A stretch of 64,000 nt of DNA from Heterostelium album PN500 (GCF_000004825.1 NW_008805068.1:434001-498000), one strand, 5' to 3'; positions 46,108 to 58,469 are shown, counted from the first letter of the stretch. Program-made: numbers and translations. The notes: generated from the letters alone by a model not told the origin.

Positions 46108-46456
46108 TTTAGTAAACTATAATTAACTAAAAATCTAAATTAGCTAATTTACTAGAGTATTGTTAAAAATGATTGGATTGTTCTTTAAAAACCTATTCCT
46201 GCATATGTCATTAATTAATCAAAAAAATAAATAAACACATAATCATTATATTTTTTTCGTTTTATTTCGCTTTAATTTGGCACCCCCTGTGAGATTAAAA
46301 ATTGTTTTTAAAAGATAAAAATAAATAATGGATGATTTGTTTTTTTTTAATAAAAGAATTGATTTTATAATATGATAAATTAAAAAATTATAAAATAAAG
46401 GGGGTTGATTTTATTTTTATATAATTTTTTAAAAGTATAAAAAAATAATATTCCTA
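46108..46456. other. Intergenic spacer
   Basis: A/T-rich DNA with A runs and a GGGGGTT-like interruption near 46400. No gene is seen. Confidence 0.6.
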
Positions 46457-46691
46457 TCAAAAGATAAATATTTCTATCCTCCCCAATTGAATGGATTTAG
46501 TACTTTTCCAAATAGTTGATTGGTTGTTCCTGTGGTGTTTTAAAATTAGTTTACAAGGAACTACCAGGTTTATAATATCTTCTGGATTATAAGTTTGGCC
46601 GGATAAATATAAAGAACGATTAGGACCTATTAATATATAAAAATGATTAATAAATAAAGAATGTTTCTAAATATTAATGAAACTCACGCAT
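46457..46691 (-). CDS. Possible very small two-exon gene
   Basis: A four-base coding exon ATGC (46688-46691) is followed by a good intron (GTGAGTTT ... TTAATAG) and an exon from 46626 reading RPNRSLYLSGQTYNPEDIINL. The frame runs to a TGA at 46457 (57 residues), but the last about 20 residues look poor. The other two frames there also read plausible short ends (for example LFGKVLNPFNWGG and a stop), so a missed intron or a base error may change the tail. The splice pattern is the same as in the next gene at 47197-47427. I do not recognise the product. Confidence 0.35.
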
Positions 46692-47196
46692 TTTTTTTTG
46701 TAAATTTTAAAAAAGGAAAAATGATGACTAGTAGATTTTACATATTTATATCTTGTTTTTAATATAAGAAAAATAATAAAAAATTGAATTTATTAAAAAA
46801 AAGTCTAAACTTAAATAAGGATGATGCAATTACAATCTATTTTTCCGAAAGGTCAAAATAATTTCAAAGTTTACTAAGAACATTACCTCTATTTTATTGT
46901 GTTTTATGTCAAGTAAGTTTTTAGATCATAAAAAAAATTTCACTTATTGAATATCCAACTTGTCAATTTTAAAAAAAATCTAATCAAAAACCATTCTGAA
47001 CCAGGGAACCAAATGAGCTAAATTAATTTTAAGGTTTTTGCTGGTTCTTTACTATACACAATAACAACAACTTAACATTGATTGAATTTTAGATTTAAAT
47101 GAAAAAGAAGACAATATTATATAAATTAATGTACATTGATGAACCCAAATCATATGGTGGGATTGGATATTGTTTATTTGTTATTGATTCTTTCAT
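46692..47196. other. Intergenic spacer
   Basis: About 500 bases of A/T-rich DNA. Nothing is recognised. Confidence 0.6.
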
Positions 47197-47427
47197 TTAG
47201 GCACCCCAACCTGATCCCTGTGTTTTCTGTCCAAATCCGGTACCATTTCTTGGTGGAGTAGCTGAACCTCCTCTACCACCAGTATTTGGAACTCCCGGTT
47301 TTGAATGAGTGCCTCCTGAATTTCCTCGTCCTCCTCCAAATGCTACAAAGTTTATCTATTAATGAAATTGGTCTTTTAAAAAAAACAAAAACACAAACTT
47401 ATGTGTATTCTATATTTTCATACCCAT
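47197..47427 (-). CDS. 49-residue Gly-rich protein with a four-base first exon
   Basis: The coding exons are 47424-47427 (ATGG) and 47197-47342. Intron donor is GTATGAAA, acceptor CTTTGTAG, phase 1. The product starts MAFGGGRGNSGGTHSKPGVP and ends GFGQKTQGSGWGA. It is basic, Gly/Ser/Thr/Pro-rich and probably disordered. The exon stands out by its G/C content in A/T-rich DNA and uses the frame fully. I do not recognise the family. The start is forced: no other upstream ATG joins this frame through a consensus intron. Confidence 0.55.
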
Positions 47428-47830
47428 TATATTATTATCTTTACAACTACTGTTATTTATATAAGTACTACACTATGACTAATATTTTATTATTATATTA
47501 TAAATATTTATTTATTATTTTTAGAAGATTTGTAAATAAAAAGTAAAATAGTAACTCTAAAAGATCAACTCGCAAATCAATCAACAAACAAAAATAAAAT
47601 ATTGGTCACAAAAAAGATTTGGAAAAGTTAAAATCTCTAAAATATCTATGGAAGATATTTTTTCAAATGGAATTACTTGAAAAAAAATATGAAATTTGTA
47701 AATTGTTGTTGCTAATTTAATATTATAGTTTATTGTTTGTTGTTGTTTTTACTTTATTCTTTTTTGATGATGATGATGATGATGATTGAAATACATTACA
47801 TTAAGGATCGATCTTATCGAAATGAATCAA
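47428..47830. other. Intergenic spacer
   Basis: A/T-rich, with a (GAT)n run near 47766-47786. No gene is seen. Confidence 0.6.
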
Positions 47831-49949
47831 TCAATCATCATCTTCAGTATTTTTCATTAGTTTCAAAAAACCTTCTTGTGATAACTCTACACAACCCATT
47901 TGTTTCATTCTCTTTTTACCTTCTTTTTGTTTGTCGAGCAGCTTTCTTCGACGTGTGATGTCACCACCGTAACACTTTGCAGTGACGTCTTTACGCATCG
48001 CCGAGATGTTCTCTCGAGCGAGCACATCGTTTCCAACGGCAGCCTGAATGGCAACGGCAAACATCTGTCGGTCGATGATCTTCTTGAGACGCTTTACTAG
48101 CGAACGAGCGTGCGGTGCCGCTCTAGTTTTATGTACAATCGATGATAAAGAGTCTACTTCCTCGCCGTTCAACATCACCTTGACCTTGACGACGTCGGCA
48201 GTCGCATAGCCGTTGTCCTCGTAGTCGAGCGACGCATAGCCACTTGAGATTCGCTTGAGATTATCAAAGAAATCAGTGATAATCTCAGAGAGCGGGAATT
48301 GAAACGATAGCTTCATACGACCACCTTCGAGTGATTCGTGGTCGACCTGCACACCACGGTGATCGATACAAAGTTTGAGTACACCACCGAAATACTCGTT
48401 GGGCGCGACAATCTTTCCGATGATCATGGGCTCCTCTGTTCGCAAGATGAATTCACTCGCTGGATATTCAGCGGGATTAGAGATTAGCTTCTCTGAGCCG
48501 TCTCTCATAAACACCTTGTAGGGAACGGTGGGTGGCGTTGCAATGACGACCTGACCGTACTCTTGTTCCAAACGCTGGAGAATGACGTCCATGTGCAGCA
48601 GACCGAGGAATCCACAACGGAATCCCATGCCCAGTGCAACCGACGTCTCTTTCGACGTGCATATCGAACTGTCTGTTAGCATTAGCTTCTCAAAAGATTT
48701 CCTTCAGTGGAACGTAATCGAGATTATCGATCGGGTAGACACCGGCGAATACCATTTGTTTCGCAGGTTTGAAACCGGGTAGTGCTTCTACCGGTGTTTC
48801 CTTCTTGAAGAAAGTATCACCGACTCTTGCTTCCTGTGTTGTTTTCATGCCTGGTGTGATGTATCCCACTTGTCCGGTACGTAGTTCACCCGTGGACTCT
48901 TGCTCGGGGTGCATCACACCCAAATCCAGAACTTCATAGGTCTGTCCACTGGCAGCCGATTGAATTACGTCGCCTTTCTTAATGGATCCGTCCACTACAT
49001 TGATAAGACAAATGACACCACGGAATCGATCGAACCAACTGTCGAAAAGCAGTGCTTTGAACGGTGCTTTCGTATCGCCCTGTGGTGGCGGAACACGATC
49101 GATCACCGCCGGCAGAATATCGGTGATTCCAATACCCGACTTGGCACTCACACAGATAACATCGTTCGGGTGGAATCCAAATGTATTCTTTAGCTGTTCT
49201 TTCACCATCTCCACATTGGCAGTGGGTAAATCGATTTTGTTGATCACCGGCACCACTTCCAGACCGCTGTCCAACGCCAGGTAGTAGTTTGCCATGGTCT
49301 GAGCTTGCACACCTTGACAGGCGTCGACGACCAATAACGCACCCTGACACGCCATGAGCGAACGAGAAACCTCGTAGTTGAAATCGACATGTCCCGGTGT
49401 GTCGATCAAGTTGAGAAGATAGCGTTTGCCATCCTCACGATTCCTGTAGATCATCGAACACGACTGTGCCTTCACAGTGATACCACGTTCTTTCTCCACC
49501 TGTAACTTATCGAGATACTGCTCTCTCCTATTGTCATGCTTGATCTGCTTACTCTGATCCAAACTGTCTTCACCGCTACCATAGATATTCTTTGGCAGTG
49601 TTCCAGTCAGCGAGAGTAGCTTCGTACTCAACGTTGTCTTTCCATGATCGATATGAGCAATGATACTGAAATTTCTAACTTTATCCACTGTATATTCTGC
49701 TACATCAACCTATTCATTATATATAGATAAGTTAACAAGTGTGTGACATAATAATAAAATCGATCCATCGATATATAAGATAATAATTACTTTTTCTTTA
49801 TCTTTTTCAGTTGAATAATATCTATTGATTGATCTACTCAAAACTTTCAATGCTTGTGATTGATTAATCAATGAAATATGATTAATACTACTATTGCTAC
49901 TACTTGCACTTCTACCAAGATTGGCACAGTGTTTAAGTAGACCAAACAT
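47831..49949 (-). CDS. guf1: Mitochondrial translation GTPase GUF1 (LepA/EF4)
   Basis: Ribosome-associated GTPase of the LepA/EF4 family, acting in mitochondrial translation. Exons 49791-49949 and 47831-49709 give about 678 residues. Exon 1 is a Ser/Asn-rich, basic targeting peptide ending RYYSTEKDKEK. Exon 2 begins with the GTPase domain: AHIDHGKTT (P-loop), RGITVKAQ (switch I), DTPGHVDF (G3) and NKIDLP (G4). The LepA-specific C-terminal part follows, with AKCYGGDITRRRKLLDKQKEGKKRMK near the end. The frame is interrupted once by one surplus base in the A-run at 48692-48695 (coding strand TTTT), between LKEIF and EKLMLTDSS. Otherwise it is collinear with GUF1, so consensus error is likely. 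Confidence 0.95.
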
Positions 49950-50266
49950 TTCACATAAATCTACGATAATATTGTCATATCATTTAAATTGTCATTCGTT
50001 TTTTTTTTTTTTTTACCAAATTTAAATAAAAATAAATACAAAAAAACCTGATCATAATGATCAAATTGAACATTTAACATTAAAATGGTACCAATGGAAT
50101 TAATGTTGGAACTTACTTAACTTTACCTTTTTTGTTATATAACAATTTGGTTTGAACAATCATGATCGGTTTAATAATGTTTTTTTTTTTAAAATTGATA
50201 TCATTATTTTGATTTAGGCTTTGGTTTATTGAATTTAAACAATTAAAATTTGTGAATGTGGAAAAA
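49950..50266. other. Intergenic spacer
   Basis: About 320 bases between two minus-strand genes, holding T runs near 50000 and 50180. It should contain the guf1 promoter. Nothing else is seen. Confidence 0.6.
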
Positions 50267-51579
50267 TTAACTACAACATTTCTTCTTTTGATTGGTATTG
50301 AGACTTAATCTCTCACCACCAGTTCCTTTTGATAATCCCGTTGGTAGCTTATATATTTCGTTTGCGATAGTCAAAAAAATCTGCTCTACATTAAATCCTG
50401 TCTTGGCACTGGCTTCTAAAAATGGAATACCAAGAGAATCTGCATATTCCTATAATTAATTAAAAACAAAGCAGGTTAGTTATTGTTTGTTTGTTTTGCT
50501 TTTAAAATAAACAATAAGATTGATTGTGTGGATTGTTATTGCTATTGTTATTGTTACTGCTGTGTTGTTGTTGTTGTTGTTGTTGATTGTTTGATTAATT
50601 AGTTTTAAACACTTACTTTAACCATGGTAGTTGAAACTACCTTTCTGTCATCAAGATCGAATTTATTACCAACCAAAACTCTACTAACACCAGCAAAAGC
50701 GTATCTGTGAATCTCTTGCATCCATAACTTTACATTGTTAAATGAAGCCTGGTCGGTCATGTCATAGACAACGACGACACCGTGAGCACCTCTATAGAAT
50801 GATGATGTAATTGTTCTAAATCTCTCTTGACCTGCTGTATCCCATATCTGAAGAGCAATTGTCTTTCCGTCAATTGTTACATTATGTACTTTCTGTAAAT
50901 TATTATTATTATTATTATTAATCTAATTAGTAACAACTACTATTATCATCATTATCACAGCATTTACACCTTGTCATTATCATCATCATCAGCATTATCA
51001 TTATCATTATCAGATAATTAACACAAAACAAAACAAAACAAAAAACAATAATAATAATAATAACTCACATTATCGACAGCAGTCATGCTAACTGAGGTTT
51101 CTTGAAAAGTACCATCCTGTTATAAAAAAGGTAATGTGTTAATATATATTTGCGCTTTTCTTAAAACAACACCACTAACAAACATAAAACAAAACAACAA
51201 ACAATAAATAACAACAACAATTGTATTGTTTTATGTTATCTAGTTTTGGTTTGTTTGTCTGTTTGTTGTTTGTTTGTTTTGTTCTAAATTTAATAATAAT
51301 TACAGCAAATCTTAATAAAAGTGAGGTCTTTCCAACGGATGAGTCACCTATTAATAATAATTTAAACATTTCTCTATAAATATATAATAACAAACATTAA
51401 TAACTTTTATTTTTAATTTATTTTTTTAAATCAAATCAATAAATCAAGACAACATTTTAAACCTGTAGCTTTAATTAAAGTATGTCTTGATTTATTGTTT
51501 ATTAGAGAGAGGTATCATCAGATCTCCGATGATGATGATCATGATGATGATGATGATTAAACACTTACGGTTCTGCCAT
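50267..51579 (-). CDS. Rab-family small GTPase with divergent switch I
   Basis: Membrane-traffic GTPase of 195 residues in five exons: 51569-51579, 51304-51373, 51069-51116, 50617-50892 and 50267-50449. The first coding exon is 11 bases (MAE plus two bases). Motifs are GDSSVGKT (P-loop), [20 protein letters not shown] (switch II, Rab1/Rab8-like), NKFDLDD (G4), EASAKT (G5) and a C-terminal KKKCCS, suited to double geranylgeranylation. The switch I / effector segment reads [11 protein letters not shown] where Rab1 has ESYISTIGVDF; the spacing is the same, so the Mg-binding Thr aligns with Met. The nearest class is Rab1/Rab8 by switch II; no specific dictyostelid Rab is assigned. Confidence 0.9.
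51530..51557. repeat. (GAT)n microsatellite in the first Rab intron
   Basis: Imperfect GAT/ATG trinucleotide repeat within the intron that follows the 11-base exon. Confidence 0.8.
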
Positions 51580-52474
51580 GGCTTTTTATTTTATTTATAG
51601 CTGTAGTAATAATCTAATTGATCTAGTATGATACGATCTAAATTTATATGATTGATAAATATATATATATATAAATAGTGAGGAGTGTGGATGTGATGTG
51701 TATGAAAACAAAAAAAAACAAAAATAAAAAAAAAAGTTACAATTTAACAGTGAAGATAATAAAGAATCTATACAACTATCACCAATAAACAAATAACTGT
51801 TCACTACTGTAATGCAAAAAATTAAAAATAAAAATAAAATAAAACAAAAAAAAAACAAATTAATCTCTTATTTATTGAAATCGGTGATTGATTAATCTTC
51901 TTTTTTTTTTTTTTATTGCTAACAAGCTATTTTTTAAAAAAAAAACAAAATTTTTTTGTGATTTATTATTATTTTTTTAATTATATGTATAAAAAAATAT
52001 ATTATATTTATAATTTGATCTTAAACAAACTACTACAGATTGGTTAATCTTCCTCTTTAATTTTGATGGTTAAATATTTATATATAAATAAAGATTTTTC
52101 TTAACAATATTGTTTATTTTAAAATAGAATTTTTTTTATTGTTTTTTTTTGCTTAAAAAAATTTTGTGATAAAAAAAGAACAATAAAAACACAATCAACC
52201 AAAAAGAATTGTGTTGTGTAAAATTTTAATTCAATCAACTTTTTTTTTTTTTTTAATAGATATCAATTATTGTGTTTTAAAATTGATAAAAAAATAAAAA
52301 AAAAAATAAAAAGTGAAATTGAAAGTGAAAGAATAAACAACATAGTTCCTATTTTCTTTTATATTACTATCTTAAAAACAAAACAATCAATCAATCAAGT
52401 CAGATTTGATATATATATATAAAAATATATTTGTTTTTTTAATATTAATTATAATTAATTTGAAAATTAATTAA
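51580..52474. other. Intergenic spacer
   Basis: About 900 bases of A/T-rich DNA with several A and T runs and a purine-rich patch near 52310-52335 (GTGAAATTGAAAGTGAAAG). It holds the Rab promoter. No gene is seen. Confidence 0.6.
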
Positions 52475-54125
52475 TTACTTGACTTGCATGGTGAAAGAAG
52501 CACTAGTTCTTACAAGTTCATCAAGCTGACTGCTCGGATGTGGTAAGAGTTCATAGGATTGTTTTTTGTTTTGGTTGTTTTTGTTGTTGTTGTTGACTGT
52601 CGGTAATGAATGTCACTGTTTGATTGATGTTGGAGTAGCTGGTAGGAGGTGCTGTGCTCTTGAGAGATTGATCGATGATGAGTCGGACTTCTTCAAGTAT
52701 CGGACTGGCTTGTTCGAGTAGATCAATCAGCAGTGTTTGTCTGTCACGCTTACCGATATCCGTGAGTTCACGAACTTTCAAATGTCTGACACTCTGATTG
52801 TTCCTGAGGAAGTGGTGCAATGCATTCTCGTCTGATCGATGCTCGTTGAACTTGGCAGAGAGTCTGACCAAGTCGGTCAGCTTCACCAACTGATTGACAT
52901 GACCGACATCCAGTGCTTCGGTCAGCGACAATCGCTTCAGATTGACAAGTTGTCCAATCACCGAAAACAACTGACACGTCAAAGTATATTTACCTTTCAG
53001 TTTGATGGTTTCCAGTTGGTGACCGATCGATGTGATATCCTTCATGAACACCTTTGAAGTGATATTCTCGCTCATCGTATATTCCATCATGAGCAGAATG
53101 TTCAGTTCTCTGTCTCGATCGTCAGAGCGATTCTCGTTGGTTATGGAGAGATGTCTGAGATTGGTCAGTCCCGCTAGGAAAGACTGCGGTTCTTCACCGG
53201 GATGCGAGACAGAAGCATCGATCATTCTATGATACAGATGATTCAGTTTCAGTGTTTCAACATTGGGAAACATCTTCTCGATGTTGATCGGTATTTCCTC
53301 GCCGTTGCGACGACCCCATTCCGCGCTGTGGTAATGACAGAGCCGGAGTGACCGAATGTTTTCGAAGCTCCGCACGTCCGTATTGAACACCTGCTTGTTT
53401 TGGAATGGCAGCGAGAGTGAGAGTGATCGGAGCGAATCGAGTGCTGCGTCGCACTGGTTCGGTAGCAACATAGATTGATAGGCAACAAGTCTTCTGGTGA
53501 ATACCGAATACTTTTCGAGCTTGGGGAATTCCGACCAGATGATTGGATTATGCAGGTCAGCGCTGTAGACTCTTAGCTTGCGGAGTTGACGTGCAACCGA
53601 GAGTTTAATCAGGGGCAGTGAGTATGGTGAGTCTACAAAAGTCAGCGAATCTAACGACCAATTGGTTGCCAATGCATTATTATAATTATCAAACCACTGA
53701 CCTGAATTGCTTATTTTTGTATTGTTTTTTCTACCAAATTTCAATGTAAGTTTGCCAATATTAAACTTGTTCTCTTCTTTGTTATCATTGTTATTAGTTA
53801 TTGTTGTTTTATTATTATTATTATTATTATTTAATTTCTTTTGTGATCTTTGAAATGATTTAGGATAGTTTATTAAGAATTTACATTTATTGTCAAGTGT
53901 TGTGATTTTAGGTGATGATTTAGCAACGATATTCACTAACCAATAATGAGATATCAATGATAATGATAATACATTGAAATCGTGTCGGTGATTTCTACAT
54001 TGATCATATGATAATAGTTCAATGATCGATCTCCATATCAAATCTGGTAGTATTGTCTGATTGCTATTGACAACTTCAATATTATAGTTTGATTGTAAAC
54101 TATTATTACTTAAAGATTGTCCCAT
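52475..54125 (-). CDS. F-box-like/LRR family protein
   Basis: Same family as 12541-14169. It starts MGQSLSNNSLQSNYN, has the F-box-like block ILPDLIWRSIIELL at about residues 22-35 and LSLSLISHYWLVNIVAKSS, then an Asn-rich linker and LRR-like repeats with VFMKDITSIGHQLETIKLKG. The frame that contains the start ends at 52551 (524 residues) within a Gln/Lys-rich stretch. A neighbouring frame continues with coding character (SYELLPHPSSQLDELVRTSA) to a TAA at 52475. A one-base length difference in the A-rich tract near 52555-52570 would join them, so the true end is uncertain. Function as substrate adaptor is inferred only. Confidence 0.8.
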
Positions 54126-54615
54126 TATTATTGTTTATTATTTATTGTCAAAATTATTAATATTATTATAAATAAATATAAAAATATATTTTATTTACAA
54201 CTCTACAAAATTAATGTTTAATAAATAGATCGACTAAATGAAACTCCATCTATCTTTCATTCATTTAAATACTGATAAAAAAACATCCATGGTTTAAAGT
54301 ACTAAAAACAATGAAAAATTTTCAAAGTATGAATCAAGAAACTGATTCTCTTAGTTATTTTTGCAAAAAAAATAGAAAAATAAGATGAAGATTGTTTTTT
54401 TGACCTGATTAAATTGAAAAATTAACTTACACCCAGTAATTTGTAAAATTCTTTATTGAGTTTCATAAAAATACAGTACTCAATAAAATTAATGTGATTC
54501 TCCTCCTGACTTGTCATTGATCACAATCAACTTTATTAAGAGAAGAACATATTTAAAGTATAATAATGAGTAACATATCGATGTAGTAATTTAAAAGTAT
54601 TTAGTATCTTCTTCT
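54126..54615. other. Intergenic spacer
   Basis: About 490 bases, A/T-rich: promoter of the LRR gene and 3' end of the next gene. Nothing else is seen. Confidence 0.6.
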
Positions 54616-56308
54616 TTAATGGTATATCGTATTATCCGAAAGATATCTAATTACTGCATTGTTATCTCTATGTTGAATAAGTCTATCGATTGGGTCGTAT
54701 GTAGTAAACTTGAAATCAATATTGTTCTCTTTTAATGTTGGTATAAATTCATCGAGGAAATCGATTAAAAAATCAAGATCCTCCATATCAAATGATTCAC
54801 TATTGATTAATATTGATTTTAGTGTCTTTGAATGGTAATTCAACAGTGATGATAGGAAGTCTATGTTGTTATAGTCAGGGCAACAATTCCAATCTTTTCG
54901 CATGTCAATTGTGAATCGTTCGATACCATGTCCATCGATATTGGGTGTGCTAACAAACAGATCTTTCAGAAAATTACTGTAGTTTTCTTCGAATCCATGA
55001 TACCCTAAAACAATGATCTCTTTGAGGTTTGGCATTGGTGGTGGACGTATTAAGTATCCATCCTTAATAATTGCTGCACGGTAAGCTTTCTTAATGTCGT
55101 CAGGTTCGTAGTAATCAATGTATATATCTTCCGATCTAGAAATTCCACCATTGATCGAATGATCATATTCATCTGATTCCATTACGAATGTTTCAACTCT
55201 TGACAACAATTGATTGGCATATTCTATGCCTTGATCATATGGAATGTATTTGATTGATTCATAATCGAAATACAGTGGTGATGATTTGATTAAGTTGTAA
55301 TCACTTTGGTTGTTGATATCGATAAATGAATTCCAATAGAATAGATTGTTGTTGATGATCTTTGAAACAACTCTGAAGAATTGTTTCGATATTAATGCAA
55401 AATTCATTACATTTTCGCCATCTATGAGATAAGGTATAAAGAATAGCAGATTTTTGAATTTATAGTCTCGAGAGGTTCTTTCATCCTTATCATTATCAAA
55501 GGCAACAAAATTTGAAATGATTTTGCAAAGTAATATATCTGATAATTTGGAAATACTATTGTCGGTGGTTATTGTATCTGTTGTTGTTTCTGTTATTGTT
55601 GTTATTAATGTTGTTGCTGTTGTTGTTGATGTTTCTTCTCTTATTGATTCAACATTATCATCTTCTTCTTCATCAATACTCTTGTCATTATATACGATAT
55701 CATAAAGATTATTATAGGTGAAAAAGTCAAGTGGTTCACTCCTCTCTTCTTCGAATGTATCACAAACTCTCGATATCTTTGATTTCAATTGAGTTTCATC
55801 TGATTCATTCAACTCTTTAAAGAAAGTGTTGAACTTAATAGCAAACTATTAGTATTATTAAATAAATGAAGATTAATTGTAATTCAATACATACTCTATT
55901 ATCTTTGACAATCCTGTAATAAATATCTTTTAATACATTGTTTTGTCTTACACTTTTTAACATTAGAATTTCATTGAATACATCTGCAGATCGATCAAAG
56001 AATACATCAGCAATGAACTTAGCATAACCTTTGACATCGAAGTAATGTGGGAATTTGTCATCGTTGTGATAATCAACAAAGAATCTAACACATTTCAATT
56101 TTGTTTCTGAATTCAAATCGTATTTATCATCTTTTGATTTAAAATATTGATCATAGATTTTGATAAGATCTGAAAGTGAATTATTTCCTTCATAAACATA
56201 TCTCTTTCTATTCTTTCTTACTGTCCGTCCTGTCTTTCCTCTGCCTCCTGTTGCATTATTACCTTGATCTTGATTAATCTCATCAAACGTCCTCTTTTCT
56301 GAATTCAT
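54616..56308 (-). CDS. Two-exon F-box-like family protein, paralogue A
   Basis: Exons 55895-56308 and 54616-55845 give 547 residues (donor GTATGTAT, acceptor TACTAATAG, phase 0). The N-terminus is basic. A conserved domain of about 90 residues follows, with IKIYDQYFKS and HYFDVKGYAKFIADVFFDRS. An F-box-like segment lies after a Thr/Ile-rich linker (LSDILLCKIISNF ... FALISKQFFRVVSKIINN). The C-terminal half has leucine-rich blocks, with DYESIKYIPYD, RPPPMPNLKEI and GHGIERFTIDM shared by the three paralogues. The others are at 56769-58469 and 60042-61678. I know no characterised member. Ubiquitin-ligase adaptor function is a guess from the F-box-like helices. Confidence 0.8.
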
Positions 56309-56768
56309 TTCTATTAATTCTATTTAATAAAAGAACTACCGCAGATCAAAGGTTTAAAATGAAAATCTAAGATAAAACACAAAAGTGTTATTTTTTTATT
56401 ATTTTTATTGCAAAAAAAAAAGGAGCTTTCCATAAGATTGTATCAATACCGAAGTTTTCACCAGAGTCATCATCTTCACTACCTTCAGTAATGTTTGCAT
56501 TGGTGAACATAGTAAAATAGTTCAATATTAGAGAGAGCAAAAACTTAAATTATTATTTTCATCATTTTGTTATTGTTTTTTTTTTTTTTAAAATAGAGGT
56601 TTTTATAATAAATGTTTGGTCAATTGAATCAAATTTAGTTATATATATTATAAAAAAATATATAAATAAATATTATTTTAAAATATAATAAATTGAGATT
56701 AAGATAGGAGATTATTTATTTTACAAAATTAATTCCTAAACTTACACTCCAATGTTTTTATTAATTAA
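56309..56768. other. Spacer between paralogues A and B
   Basis: A/T-rich DNA containing one short coding-like frame (listed). TATA-rich repeats lie near 56640-56680. Confidence 0.6.
56388..56510 (-). CDS. Possible 40-residue open frame
   Basis: It begins ATG at 56510 and reads MFTNANITEGSEDDDSGENF then GIDTILWKAP, ending in homopolymer-coded residues. The first 30 codons have a balanced composition, unlike the spacer around them. It may be an isolated exon or the remnant of a family gene. No homologue is recognised and no splice partner was found. Confidence 0.25.
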   Translation of the reverse strand: MFTNANITEGSEDDDSGENFGIDTILWKAPFFFAIKIIKK

Positions 56769-58469
56769 TTATTCATTAAATTCTGAAATTTGTAGAAGGA
56801 ATTGAAATACATCTTCTGATCGTTTTACTTTTTGAAATTTTTTTTGATCAAGTTTGATATTCCACGAAAATTTAATTCCGTGATCATTCAATTTCGGAAG
56901 TATAGTCTTCAAGAGTCCATCTAGATTCCTATAGTCAGAATCATTGAATTTCTTTTTAGGGTATAATAATCTAATGGATTTCAAAGTAGTTGAATGTAGC
57001 TTTACCAGTGTTCTGATGAAATCAAAATAAATAGTGGAGGGTCTGCCTTCAAAATTTTTTTTGACTTCCATGGTGAATCGTTCAATTCCATGACCATTGC
57101 CACTTGGTGTGCCTTGGATGATGTGCGATAGCAATTTGTCGTAGTTAACTTTGTATCCATGGTATTGATAAACATAGATCTCTTTGAGATTTTGCATTAC
57201 TGGAGGATATACCAAATATCCATCTTCCACCATACTCTGACGATATTGTTCTTCGATAGTTTCATGATCATTAAAACTGTTCTTGTAAACTGATTCCCTC
57301 GCAACTGAAACATCGGGATCTGTTGTATCTGAGTAACAGAATGTATCCACTGAATGATCGAATTCATCGGATTTCACTGTAAAGGTTTCAACTCTTGAAA
57401 AAAAACGGTTGATATGGTCAACACCTTTGTCATATGGAATATATTTGATTGATTCATAATCGAAATACATTGGTGGTAATCTAAATAAACTGTATTCATT
57501 ATTATTATTGTTGTTATTTTTAAGGTTATTGTTGTTGTTATTGTCAAAGTTGAAATTGAGATATCCTGTCCAAGATACTAATCGGGTATTGGTTGCCTTT
57601 GCAATGGCCTTAAAGAACTGTTTCGATACCAATGCATAATGTAATAGATGTTTTCCTTTAATGATCTTTGGTGACTCATTTGTAAGATTTTTGAAATTTA
57701 CAAAAACATTATTGGTACTGATAATATACGCAATGATATTATCCAACATTATATCTGAAAGTTTGGCATTGACAGGATGAACGATATCATACAACTTTTC
57801 ATAGGTGAAAAAGTTCAGTTTGTATTCCTGCTCTGGTTCAAACAAACCTTCTAATCTCGCAATTTTAAATTTCAAAAGATTGATATTTGATTCATTTAAA
57901 TTAATAAACCATTCTTTAAACTATTTAAATATATAAGTTAGTTAGTTCTTTAAATCAACTATTTAATAATAAATACATACTCTTTTGTCATCAATAATTG
58001 CTTGATAAGTAGGCTTAACAACACCAGTGTTAAATAACTTAAATTCAGCAGTTAATACCTTTAGAGCATCGAATACATCATCCGATGGATCAAAGAATAC
58101 TTCAGCAATGAATTTAGTAAAACCTCTGACATCGAAATAGTGTGAATACTTTGAGTCATTATGGTAATTAGCAAAGAAACCAACACATTGTTCTCTTACT
58201 GATTCTGTAGAATCACTATGACTACATCTAAAATAGAGATCATAGATTCCAATAAAGTTTGTAAGTGTATTGAAATCTTTGAAATTAAATGTTGAGTGTA
58301 ATGATTCTATTATGTTGTTTTTATCTGTTTGATTATTATCATCTGATTTAGTGCTATCTATTTTCTTTAATTGTTGAGATGAGAGTGATTCATCGAGAAG
58401 TAAATCTTCATGTGTTCTCTTTTGTCCTATAACATTTTCTTTATCTTTAACTTTATCTGAAGGTATCAT
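56769..58469 (-). CDS. Two-exon F-box-like family protein, paralogue B
   Basis: Exons 57981-58469 and 56769-57920 give 546 residues. The intron sits at the same place and phase as in paralogue A: the codon for the Arg in DDKR or DNR, then FKEW or FAIK. The N-terminal domain has IGIYDLYFRCS and HYFDVRGFTKFIAEVFFDPS. The F-box-like part is LSDIMLDNIIAYI ... YALVSKQFFKAIAKA. The C-terminal half has FDYESIKYIPYDKG and HGIERFTMEV. An Asn-rich insert lies in the middle. The start ATG (58469) follows an A/T-rich leader. Confidence 0.8.
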
